A stretch of DNA of 64,000 nt, from contig CBDHEY010000002.1 of assembly GCA_965262305.1 (NCBI GenBank), positions 558,001-622,000 on the forward strand, given 5' to 3'. The position numbers were made by a program, and so were the translations under genes. Each line of letters opens with the position of its first letter. The first letter of the stretch is position 1. The DNA comes from CBDHEY01 sp965262305. Lineage in GTDB: Bacteria > Pseudomonadota > Gammaproteobacteria > Pseudomonadales > Cellvibrionaceae. Shown piece by piece: positions 31,674 to 40,436 of the stretch. The notes beneath the pieces were generated by a model. It saw only the letters and a program-made list of their open reading frames with translations, was not told the origin of the DNA and searched no databases.

Positions 31674-31682
31674 GAGGCGTAT

Positions 31683-32081
31683 ATGGCTAGAAGACAAACT
31701 GATGAAGAAGACGCTGGAGCAATAGATTTAACTCCTATGCTGGACGTTGTATTTATCATGCTGATTTTCTTTATTGTAACGGCTTCTTTTATTAAAGAGC
31801 CTGGAATTGAAGTTGATAGGCCGGACGCTAGTACAGCTGATGGCGTTAAGACTCCTATCCTTGTTGCAGTTAGTTCAGAAAGTAAAGTATGGATAAATAA
31901 ACAAGAAGTCGACAAGCAACAAGTTAAACGAGAGTTGCAAGTCTTATTCGCTGAGACGCCGAAAGGAAAACTTGTTATTCAGGCAGATTCAAAAGCAAAT
32001 ATTAAAACGCTCACCGAGGTAGCTCAGGCTGCGAGGGAAATCGGGATTGGCGAGATTACTGTTGCTGCAGAAGGTAGGTAA
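31683..32081 (+). CDS. exbD: ExbD-like biopolymer transport protein
   Basis: 132 residues. The single helix begins with the essential Asp in IDLTPMLDVVFIMLIFFIVTASF, and the periplasmic domain follows with LVIQADSKANIKTLTEV. It forms the proton path with ExbB. Starts 9 nt after exbB, with AAGAGGCG as ribosome site. Confidence 0.94.
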   Translation: MARRQTDEEDAGAIDLTPMLDVVFIMLIFFIVTASFIKEPGIEVDRPDASTADGVKTPILVAVSSESKVWINKQEVDKQQVKRELQVLFAETPKGKLVIQADSKANIKTLTEVAQAAREIGIGEITVAAEGR

Positions 32082-32087
32082 GGTCTT

Positions 32088-32687
32088 ATGATTATAACAA
32101 GATCCATGATTGCCGCTGTTCCAGCTGCGCTTGTGGCTGGCACATTACTTCTTTTTATGCATTTGCTTATAAAAAGTAATATGAGCAAACCTGAAGAAAC
32201 TGAGGATTTTAAAATTCCAGATATCGTTATGCCTGAGCGTGATATATCTACGGAGTATGATACCAGGAAGCCAGACAAGCCAGACGAACCTGAAGAACCG
32301 CCACCAGAATTTCCCGAACCTGAGTTCGAAAATCCCGATATCAGTGTGGATTTCCAGATAGGTGATATCGGAGGAGGTAAGCCAAATATTGGCGCAATAG
32401 GTGGTTTTTCTTCGGATGGTGACTACCTACCGATTGTAAAATCGGCTGCGGCTTATCCAAAGTCGGCGCTAGCAAGAGGCCTTGAAGGATACTGCACTGT
32501 CGAATACACAGTGACTACTTCTGGCGAAACGAAAGATGTGAAAGTCGTTGATTGCCCTCAGAAGATTTTTGCAAGGCCCTCTGTTAAGGCTGCAGGTAAA
32601 TTTAAATATAAGCCGAAAGTTGTTGACGGTGAGCCTATTGAGGTTCCTGGCGTTCGCAACCGCTTTACGTTCCAAATGGCTAAGTAA
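32088..32687 (+). CDS. tonB: TonB-family energy transducer
   Basis: 199 residues. N-terminal transmembrane anchor (about 8-28), a Pro/Glu/Asp-rich spacer (PDKPDEPEEPPPEFPEPEFENP), then the C-terminal TonB domain with YPKSALARGLEGYCTVEYTVTTSGETKDVKVV and the terminal FKYKPKVVDGEPI. It transmits force to outer-membrane receptors. The spacer is short, as in TonB2-type proteins that rely on TtpC. Confidence 0.93.
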   Translation: MIITRSMIAAVPAALVAGTLLLFMHLLIKSNMSKPEETEDFKIPDIVMPERDISTEYDTRKPDKPDEPEEPPPEFPEPEFENPDISVDFQIGDIGGGKPNIGAIGGFSSDGDYLPIVKSAAAYPKSALARGLEGYCTVEYTVTTSGETKDVKVVDCPQKIFARPSVKAAGKFKYKPKVVDGEPIEVPGVRNRFTFQMAK

Positions 32688-32699
32688 GAGGTGGAATAT

Positions 32700-34103
32700 A
32701 TGACGTTTTTTTCAAATTCTGCAAAAACTTTAGTAATTGGCTTAGTTGCTTCATTTGTTTTTTCTATTTTTGTGCTTACTGCTGATCGTGTGAGTAATAA
32801 CGCTGGTCTGGGTTTTTCGAGTTCTGCGGTTTATGCGCAAAACGCTAATAAGCAAAAGCCTAGAAAATTACCTGGCATTAGTGATGCGTTTTTCAAACAA
32901 ATGGGTAAAGTACAACCCTTAATCTCTCCTGACACTGAGAAAAACCCCGACGCAAAACCTGATTTTAATGCTGCTTTAAAACAGTTAAAAAGTATGGAGA
33001 AGCGTTGTAAGGATAAGTGTAATAAGTACGAATTATCGCAAATATACCGTTTCTATGGTTTTGCCTATTACTCGCTTGATGATTTAGAAAAAGCCATTTA
33101 CTACTATGATTTGGTAGTGAAACAATCGCCGGAAATTCCTCTTGGAGTTGAAAAGCAAACTCTCTACTCGTTAGCCCAGTTGGCTTACTCTATAGAAAAG
33201 TATGATCAAGCGATTGCCTATCTAAACAAGTGGATTAAGTTATCTACAGATATTAGTGCTGATGTTTATTATTTGCAGGCGACTATTTATTACCAAAAAG
33301 GTGATAAAAATAATTCTCTAAAATCAATAAATAAAGCAATATCAATTGTTGAAGGCCGCGGTAAAATCGCTAAAGAGAACTGGTATAACATTAAGCGTGC
33401 AGTTCTTCTAGAAAAAGAAGATTTTAAAGCGGTTGTTCCTTTGGTTGAACTTTTAGTTCGTCACTATCCTAAAAAATCCTATTGGGTTCAACTAGGTGGT
33501 CTTTATGGTGTGGTGGGGCGCTCCTCCGATCAACTTCATGCTTTTGACGCTACATATTTGATGGGTGGTTTGACCAAGGAGCAGGAAATAGTCAACTTAA
33601 GTTACCTTTATATTGGTGAAGAAGCGCCTTATCGTGCGGCGAAGGTGCTTACCAAAGGTATGAAGGACAAGATTGTTAAAAAAACCACTAAAAATCTAGA
33701 AACCCTTGCTACCGCTTGGGGAACGGCAAAAGAGCATAAGAAAGCTGTTGAAGTACTAAAAGAAGCGGCTGAAGTATCAAAGACTGAGCCTTTGAAAAAT
33801 CCCAAAAAAGACAAGAGAAGAACAGGTGACATATACACGTTAATGTCTGGTTATTATCTTGATTTAGATGACAGCAAAAATGCCGTTGATGCTGGTAAAA
33901 ATGCACTTAAGGCGGGGCAACTTAAGGATGCTGGCCTTGTTCATAGTAATATGGGAATTGCATACGTTGATTTGAAGCAATTTAAATCAGCTATTGCTGC
34001 TTTTGATAAAGCTATGCAAACACCTAAGCATAGGAAATTCGCTGCAAACTGGAAGAAATTTGCAGAGGGCGAGCTGAAGCGACAGGAAGCGTTAGCGATA
34101 TAG
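32700..34103 (+). CDS. TPR-repeat protein of the TonB cluster
   Basis: About 467 residues from the ATG at 32700, with AAGAGGTGG just upstream; the in-frame GTG at 32691 overlaps that site. An N-terminal hydrophobic segment acts as signal or anchor (SFVFSIFVLTA). The rest consists of tetratricopeptide repeats such as SQIYRFYGFAYYSLDDLEKAIYYYD and SLAQLAYSIEKYDQAIAYL. It is the last gene of the six-gene TonB operon and is followed by a strong terminator; a scaffold role in the periplasm is likely. Confidence 0.85.
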   Translation: MTFFSNSAKTLVIGLVASFVFSIFVLTADRVSNNAGLGFSSSAVYAQNANKQKPRKLPGISDAFFKQMGKVQPLISPDTEKNPDAKPDFNAALKQLKSMEKRCKDKCNKYELSQIYRFYGFAYYSLDDLEKAIYYYDLVVKQSPEIPLGVEKQTLYSLAQLAYSIEKYDQAIAYLNKWIKLSTDISADVYYLQATIYYQKGDKNNSLKSINKAISIVEGRGKIAKENWYNIKRAVLLEKEDFKAVVPLVELLVRHYPKKSYWVQLGGLYGVVGRSSDQLHAFDATYLMGGLTKEQEIVNLSYLYIGEEAPYRAAKVLTKGMKDKIVKKTTKNLETLATAWGTAKEHKKAVEVLKEAAEVSKTEPLKNPKKDKRRTGDIYTLMSGYYLDLDDSKNAVDAGKNALKAGQLKDAGLVHSNMGIAYVDLKQFKSAIAAFDKAMQTPKHRKFAANWKKFAEGELKRQEALAI

Positions 34104-34120
34104 AATTTCACATGATATTA

Positions 34121-34147
34121 AAAAGGGGATGTAAAAATCCCCTTTTT
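34121..34147 (+). terminator. Terminator of the TonB operon
   Basis: AAAAGGGGAT / ATCCCCTTTTT with a 6-nt loop and T run; also suits the convergent ilvD. Confidence 0.9.
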
Positions 34148-34181
34148 AATTACTACTAATTATAGTGCTTTCAAATATTTC

Positions 34182-36029
34182 TCAGTTTTCTAGTTTCGAC
34201 AAGTCCCTGACAGCGCCTTTATCTGCACTTGTGGCTAACATCGCATAGGCTTTTAATGCGGCAGAAACTTTTCTAGGGCGATCTTTTTCAGCTCGCCAAG
34301 CCAGTTTTCCTTTAGCTTCCATTTTCTCTCTACGCGATTGTAATTCCTTATCAGAAACATCAAGGTTTATTGTTCTTTCTGGAATGTTAATTTTAATCTT
34401 ATCGCCGTGTTCGATTAATCCTATTGCGCCCCCGGAAGCGGCTTCAGGTGATACGTGACCGATGCAAAGCCCAGATGAACCGCCTGAGAAACGGCCATCA
34501 GTCAGTAGAGCACATTCTTTTCCTAAACCTTTGGATTTAAGATAGCTTGTTGGATAAAGCATTTCTTGCATACCAGGCCCACCTTTGGGTCCTTCGTAAC
34601 GGACTATGAGAACTTCTCCCGCTTTGACTTTGCCACTTAAAATATTTTCTACTGCTTCATCTTGTGATTCTGTAATATGAGCTGTGCCCTCAAAAATGAG
34701 AATTGATTCATCAACACCTGCAGTTTTTACGACGCAGCCATCTTCTGCGATGTTTCCATATAAAACAGCGAGTCCGCCTTCTTGACTATATGCGTTTTTG
34801 ACAGATCTTATACAGCCTTGTTTTCTATCAGCGTCTAGCGAGGGCCATCGTGTACTCTGGCTAAAAGCGGTTTGCGTAGGAATACCTGCTGGTCCTGCTT
34901 TATAAAACTCGAATGCCTTTTCATTTTCTGTTTGGGTGATGTCCCACGAATCTATTGCATCCTGCATAGTTTTACTGTGAACTGTTGGTAAGCTGGTATC
35001 AAGCAGACCTCCTCGGGCAAGTTCTCCCAGCAATGCCATAATCCCGCCCGCGCGATGCACATCTTCAATATGGTAGATTTTACTGTTTGGCGCTACCTTG
35101 CAAAGTTGGGGGATTTCTCTACTTAAGGTATCGATATCTTTCATTGAAAAATCTACACCTGCTTCTTGGGCTGCTGCGAGTAAGTGTAAAATAGTATTAG
35201 TCGAGCCCCCCATTGCTATATCGAGTGTCATAGCATTTTTGAAAGCGTTAAATGAACCTATGTTCCTGGGTAATACAGTTTCGTCGTTTTTTTCATAATA
35301 TTGTTTCGCAAGGCTAACGATCTTTTGACCAGCTTCTTCGAAGAGGCGTCTTCTATCAGAATGGGTTGCGAGGGTGGTACCATTTCCTGGCAGGCTGAAA
35401 CCTAAGGCTTCTGTTAAACAGTTCATCGAATTTGCTGTGAACATACCAGAACAAGATCCGCAAGTTGGACAGGCACTTCGTTCAACTTCTGCGACGGTTT
35501 CATCGTCAACAGAGTCGTCTGCAGCCATGATCATCGCATCAACCAAATCAAGCTTTTGATCCGATAGTTTCGTTTTACCAGCTTCCATCGGGCCGCCGGA
35601 AACAAAAATTGTGGGAATATTTAACCGCATGGTCGCCATAAGCATACCTGGGGTAATTTTATCGCAATTGGATATACATACCATTGCATCGGCACAGTGT
35701 GCATTGACCATGTATTCTACTGAGTCAGCGATTATGTCGCGAGAGGGTAAACTGTAAAGCATTCCATCGTGTCCCATGGCAATACCGTCGTCGACAGCTA
35801 TTGTATTAAACTCTTTCGCTACCCCTCCTGCCTTTTCAATTTCCCTCGCCACTAATTGCCCTAGATCTTTTAGATGTACATGACCGGGAACAAATTGCGT
35901 AAATGAATTCACCACTGCAATAATGGGCTTTTGAAAATCTTCGTCTTTCATTCCCGTTGCACGCCACAAAGATCGGGCGCCAGCCATATTTCTTCCCGCA
36001 GTACTGGTTTTTGAGCGATATTGAGGCAT
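34182..36029 (-). CDS. ilvD: Dihydroxy-acid dehydratase
   Basis: 615 residues, the usual length for IlvD. The Fe-S ligands lie in CISNCDKITPGM and CPTCGSCSGMFTANSMNC; the catalytic region includes GRFSGGSSGLCIGHVSPEA near the C-terminus. It makes 2-oxo acids for valine, leucine and isoleucine. The gene stands alone, convergent with the TonB operon. Confidence 0.98.
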   Translation of the reverse strand: MPQYRSKTSTAGRNMAGARSLWRATGMKDEDFQKPIIAVVNSFTQFVPGHVHLKDLGQLVAREIEKAGGVAKEFNTIAVDDGIAMGHDGMLYSLPSRDIIADSVEYMVNAHCADAMVCISNCDKITPGMLMATMRLNIPTIFVSGGPMEAGKTKLSDQKLDLVDAMIMAADDSVDDETVAEVERSACPTCGSCSGMFTANSMNCLTEALGFSLPGNGTTLATHSDRRRLFEEAGQKIVSLAKQYYEKNDETVLPRNIGSFNAFKNAMTLDIAMGGSTNTILHLLAAAQEAGVDFSMKDIDTLSREIPQLCKVAPNSKIYHIEDVHRAGGIMALLGELARGGLLDTSLPTVHSKTMQDAIDSWDITQTENEKAFEFYKAGPAGIPTQTAFSQSTRWPSLDADRKQGCIRSVKNAYSQEGGLAVLYGNIAEDGCVVKTAGVDESILIFEGTAHITESQDEAVENILSGKVKAGEVLIVRYEGPKGGPGMQEMLYPTSYLKSKGLGKECALLTDGRFSGGSSGLCIGHVSPEAASGGAIGLIEHGDKIKINIPERTINLDVSDKELQSRREKMEAKGKLAWRAEKDRPRKVSAALKAYAMLATSADKGAVRDLSKLEN

Positions 36030-36221
36030 CTAGTTCTCCACGTTTCTGACCTAAAAAAGTTGCGTAGCATATCAAAATTTTCCGAAATTCACTCGTCTTA
36101 AGTTTTTGGACTTTTTTTAAATATTGTAAAAACGCAGTATTTCGATTTTACGTTTTTAAAACCCAATCCGAATTAGAATTTTGGATAAAAGTTGCGATAG
36201 CTAATTTGTGAATAATATTAA

Positions 36222-37889
36222 TTAGGGGAGGATGTGTGGATGCTTTTTTTGCAATTGATTAAGGATGAATGAATAGCGTTTATATTGCTTATTATTTTGC
36301 TCAATCGTACCTACAGCTCTTAAGGCTTTGTGGCAGAGTTTTTCAAATGAATTCTTATACCCATTTTGATCTGCATCAGCGATGAGCGCCTGAAGTAAAT
36401 TCAGGTTTAAGCCAATATGTTTGGGGTAGCTTTCAAGTGCTTCACTAAATACTTGGATCGCTCTATCAAACTCTTTATTCTCATAGGCATCAATCCCGCT
36501 TTTTGTAAGTTTGGCGGCGAGAGATTTGCCCTGTTCGGATATGGGCTCACCCGTTATGCCGTCTATGATGCGCATCAGATCTTCATCGTCGCCATGACGA
36601 AGTGCTAATTTTGATAGCAGGTTTCTAGCGCCTTCTTCGTCTTCGAGAGAATACATCGTTCGCGCTAATTCCAAGCTTGCATCTATCGAAGGTGCGGTCA
36701 GGTCATCGTATAGTAATTTCGCTTTAGAGGCAGCTTTTTCTGCCCGGTTTGTTTCACCTTGACTATTAAGCAATTGGGCTTCTACCAACTGAGCTTGAAC
36801 ACCGACTTCGGGTCGGTTTGAGTAGCGTTTTTTAGCTCGGTCTAAGAAGGTATTGGCTTGTTTTACCATGGCCTTTGCATTGGTGGATTGATCTCCATCA
36901 GTGACTTCAGAAACTTTGCGAGCGTAGTTAAAGTAGTCTTGCTCTGATTCGTGGCAAGAATTAAATCCCCACTTAATAGCTTGTTGGTGAGATTTGAGTG
37001 TTGTATCAGTGTCGTCGTTTTTTTCTGCTAAATCGGCTAATTTTCGGTGCCTTAAAACGGACTTCGGTGAAATATGGGTGGCATTTTCAGTAGATTTTTG
37101 GGCTGATATAAGGTCATTCTTTTTGCTATATATTTCTGAGAGCATGTCATGTGCTTCAATATAGCGGCTGTCTTCTTCTATAATTTCATTTAGCATGTCT
37201 TCAGCCGAATCTAGTTTACCCATCTCCATTAAAGTCTTACTCATTCCGAGTTTGGCCCAGGTTACTGGCTTCTTATCGAGAATACTTTCATAGATTTGCT
37301 GAGCTTCTTTTAATTGTTTAAGTAAAAAGTGAAGCTGGCCCTTCATTCGGAGACAATCTGCAGAGTAACGACTTCCTTCTTGGATTAACTGATTGCATTT
37401 ATCTAACGCGCTTTGGTATTCCCCTTTAGAGACAAAATGTTTTATGGGCAAGAGAGCTTCGTGCTTTAAAATTGCCTTGTCTAGTCGGACTTTAATCGAC
37501 GCCTGGGTATAAGGTTTTGTTATGTAGTCATCAGGTTGACATTCGAGTGCACCGAGGACCATTTCTCGGGAAGATTCTCCTGTTATCATGACAAACAGAC
37601 TTGTCATGAGTAGAACTCTTAAAAACCTCACTTCTTCGAGTATTTGCTGTCCATCTTTCCCCGAACCGAGGTTGTAGTCGCAAAGAACGATATCGAATTT
37701 TTTCTTCTGACAGAGTTTTACCGCTTCTTCGCCATCAGCAGCGGTGTCAACGGATTGAGCGCCAAAGGTCTTTAAGGTACGTGAGAGTGATCCTCGAATT
37801 TCAGGAAAGTCATCTATAACCAAGCATTTTTTATTTGCATAGATTTTTACGATATCGATTTGACGAATTTCTTCGTTTGGTGCACTCAT
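36222..37889 (-). CDS. Response regulator receiver protein with TPR region
   Basis: 555 residues. An N-terminal REC domain (about 15-135) carries the phospho-acceptor Asp in DIVLCDYNLG, the switch Thr in VMITGESS and Lys in YITKPYT. The remaining ~400 residues are TPR-like repeats with no DNA-binding or enzymatic output domain. It therefore probably signals through protein contacts. No histidine kinase is encoded nearby. Similar REC-TPR proteins occur in Pseudomonas and Vibrio. Confidence 0.85.
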   Translation of the reverse strand: MSAPNEEIRQIDIVKIYANKKCLVIDDFPEIRGSLSRTLKTFGAQSVDTAADGEEAVKLCQKKKFDIVLCDYNLGSGKDGQQILEEVRFLRVLLMTSLFVMITGESSREMVLGALECQPDDYITKPYTQASIKVRLDKAILKHEALLPIKHFVSKGEYQSALDKCNQLIQEGSRYSADCLRMKGQLHFLLKQLKEAQQIYESILDKKPVTWAKLGMSKTLMEMGKLDSAEDMLNEIIEEDSRYIEAHDMLSEIYSKKNDLISAQKSTENATHISPKSVLRHRKLADLAEKNDDTDTTLKSHQQAIKWGFNSCHESEQDYFNYARKVSEVTDGDQSTNAKAMVKQANTFLDRAKKRYSNRPEVGVQAQLVEAQLLNSQGETNRAEKAASKAKLLYDDLTAPSIDASLELARTMYSLEDEEGARNLLSKLALRHGDDEDLMRIIDGITGEPISEQGKSLAAKLTKSGIDAYENKEFDRAIQVFSEALESYPKHIGLNLNLLQALIADADQNGYKNSFEKLCHKALRAVGTIEQNNKQYKRYSFILNQLQKKHPHILP

Positions 37890-38017
37890 TTTCTTGATGA
37901 CTCTGCCTTGCTTGGCAAAACTATTATTTACCCATAAATAATAGTTTAGGAGAGAAATCTAGATTTTGCTTTAATCATTGCTCGCAAGCATGAGGGGCAA
38001 TGCGATATTCGCGCTTT

Positions 38018-39361
38018 TTAAATTAACGACTTTACGAAAACCTTGGACATCCGTTGAAAGTTGTAGAGCGACTGTTTTTCCTCAGGTAAGTCTTCAACAC
38101 TTTTCTCGACAAAGCCTTGTTCGATAAACCAATGGGATGTTTGGGTCGTGAGTGCGACGAGCAGTTTAATCTTAAGTTTTAATGCCTGTTTTTCGATGTG
38201 TGTCAGTAGTTTTGCTGCCCTTCCTCCGTTTCTATAATCGGAATGAATGACAACGCAGGCGAGTTCGGCACTTTGTTGCTGTTCAATAGGGTATAGTCCA
38301 GCACAGCCAATAAGGAGGTTATCCTTCTCCATTACTGTAAAATACTGGATTTCATTTTCTAACCTTTCTCTAGAGCGACGAACTAAGATACCTTCTTTTT
38401 CAAGAGGCTCAATAAGCTTAAGAATACCAATCACATCGGTTATTCTTGCGCGACGAATACTTTCATAATTGTCTCTATATACCATCAGACCAGAGCCATC
38501 ACGGGTATAGAGTTCCTTTAATAGAGCGCCATCTTCTTGCAAAGAAATAACATGGGCTCGGGCGACGCCACCATCACATGCGCGATGACATGCGCGCAGT
38601 GAAAAATAAGTATTACTCGTATTTTTCTGTTGGCGAACCAAAAACTTTTCGCATTTAAGTAAAGTGAGCTCCCTTACATTGTTGCCTTTATCGTCTAATA
38701 TGGTTGCATCATCGTTATAAGCAATGAGCTTATCTGCCCCCAAACTAACTGCCGTTTCTACTGCAATTTCAGCAAATGACAGATTAAATACCTCCCCTGT
38801 TAAAGAATAACCCACAGGTGAAAGGATCACGATGCTGTCTTGTTTCAGTAAGTGATTAATCGCGTCGGTATCGATACTTCTAACTCGTCCAGTATATTGG
38901 TAATCGACCCCGTTTATAACACCCTGAGGCATTGCCGTAACGAAGTTGCCGCCTCTCAAACGCACCTTTGCACCATGCATTGGTGAGTCAGGTAATCCAG
39001 CGGAGAAGCTTGCTTCTAAATGAAAACGGATAGCTCCAACCGCTTTTAGTACTTCCGGCATATCCTTAGCGGGTGTAATTCGAAGTCCATTGTGGAATGA
39101 CGATTGAGTTTCGAGCTGTTTTTCAATCTGAGGCCTAGCGCCATGGACAACCACTAGCTTAACGCCAAGGCTTTGTAACAGGGTTAAGTCACTGATAATA
39201 TTGATGAAATTAGAATGATCTATACAATCGCCAGGTAGCATGACGATAAAGGTTTTCCCTCTGTGGTTATTGATATAAGGGGATGAATGGCGAAACCAGT
39301 TCAAATAAACATTAGGGTCGGTTATTGCCTTGATGGAATCGTCTACAGAACTGTCACTCAC
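38018..39361 (-). CDS. argA: N-acetylglutamate synthase
   Basis: 447 residues: an amino-acid-kinase-like domain (about 35-290, with KTFIVMLPGD and LVVVHGARPQIEKQL) and a C-terminal GNAT domain (about 300-447, with LIGCAGLYPIEQQQSAELACVVIHSDYRNGGRAAKLLTHIE). This is the classical ArgA architecture; arginine feedback normally acts through the kinase-like domain. It catalyses the first step of arginine synthesis. Confidence 0.96.
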   Translation of the reverse strand: MSDSSVDDSIKAITDPNVYLNWFRHSSPYINNHRGKTFIVMLPGDCIDHSNFINIISDLTLLQSLGVKLVVVHGARPQIEKQLETQSSFHNGLRITPAKDMPEVLKAVGAIRFHLEASFSAGLPDSPMHGAKVRLRGGNFVTAMPQGVINGVDYQYTGRVRSIDTDAINHLLKQDSIVILSPVGYSLTGEVFNLSFAEIAVETAVSLGADKLIAYNDDATILDDKGNNVRELTLLKCEKFLVRQQKNTSNTYFSLRACHRACDGGVARAHVISLQEDGALLKELYTRDGSGLMVYRDNYESIRRARITDVIGILKLIEPLEKEGILVRRSRERLENEIQYFTVMEKDNLLIGCAGLYPIEQQQSAELACVVIHSDYRNGGRAAKLLTHIEKQALKLKIKLLVALTTQTSHWFIEQGFVEKSVEDLPEEKQSLYNFQRMSKVFVKSLI

Positions 39362-39504
39362 AATTTTAACTCTTTATACATTCAATCTCATTTTAAAATA
39401 CTATCATTTAACAATGAGCCATTGTTACTAGTATATTTTACCAAGGCGTTGTTTAATTTTGCCTATCACTGCGAGAATTTGTTTTAGGTCTCTAGTATTC
39501 TAGG

Positions 39505-40302
39505 CTAAAGATCAATTATCAACCTTGAACGCATTGCGGTTACGGCTTGTCCTGAAATTAATACACGACTTTTATCATTTGACAGTGAGGTTTTGATTAT
39601 GCCTCCTCGTTTCGACGCTTGATAAGCTGTAAATTCGGTGCAGCCAAGCATATCTGCGTAAAAAGGGGTTAGAACAGTGTAAAGCGATCCCGTGACTGGG
39701 TCTTCATCAATTCCAACTGATGGGGCGAAAAAACGCGCTATAAAATCGAATTTCCTTGATTGACTTGGTGCAGTGACACAGATACCTCTATATGGAAAAT
39801 CTTTTAGCGCTGGTATGTCAGGAGACAGGCTTTTTACCTTTTCTTCAGAATCGACAATAGCGATAAGATCATCGTTTTTCCAGGTTTCAATTACGTCTAT
39901 GCCAAGAACATCTTCAAGTTCGGTAGGAATTTCGATGGCGTTTGGTGGATTAGAGGGAAAGTTCATTTCATATTCATTTCCCATACTTTTAACACGGAGT
40001 TCTCCGCTTAAACTATTAAAGCAAATAGTATCTTCCGTGATGTGCTTTTCTTGAAACAATATGTGTGCACTTGCTAGCGTTGCATGACCACAAAGTTTTA
40101 CTTCTGTCGAAGGGGTAAACCACCTAATTGAGTAGAGTCCTTTTTCTTTAACAACAAATGCAGTTTCAGAGAGGTTCTTCTCCATTGCAATGGCCTGCAT
40201 CGTGGTTTCAGGGAGCCATTGGTCAAGAATGCAGACTCCTGCAGGGTTACCTTCAAATAGTTTTGTTGCAAATGCATCCACTTGAAAGATTTCGAGTTCC
40301 AT
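39505..40302 (-). CDS. PhzF-family isomerase-like protein
   Basis: 265 residues from the ATG at 40302, preceded by GAGGTG; an upstream in-frame ATG lies inside that site. The PhzF/DapF fold is shown by FQVDAFATKLFEGNPAGVCIL, the catalytic-Glu segment NLSETAFVV, RWFTPSTEVKLCGHATLAS and the second-half GIDEDPVTGSLYTVL. PhzF is the phenazine isomerase, but most stand-alone members have unknown substrates, and no phenazine genes are seen here. Confidence 0.88.
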   Translation of the reverse strand: MELEIFQVDAFATKLFEGNPAGVCILDQWLPETTMQAIAMEKNLSETAFVVKEKGLYSIRWFTPSTEVKLCGHATLASAHILFQEKHITEDTICFNSLSGELRVKSMGNEYEMNFPSNPPNAIEIPTELEDVLGIDVIETWKNDDLIAIVDSEEKVKSLSPDIPALKDFPYRGICVTAPSQSRKFDFIARFFAPSVGIDEDPVTGSLYTVLTPFYADMLGCTEFTAYQASKRGGIIKTSLSNDKSRVLISGQAVTAMRSRLIIDL

Positions 40303-40436
40303 CTTGCACCTCATTTTTTGGCTTTATTACCTATAAAATTTATCTTAACGTGATCCTAGTTAAGCTTTCGTGATTTTGTTTCATTAGATTATCGAGCTAC
40401 AATCAAATTCAGGCGTTTAATATTTTGGTTGTAGGT

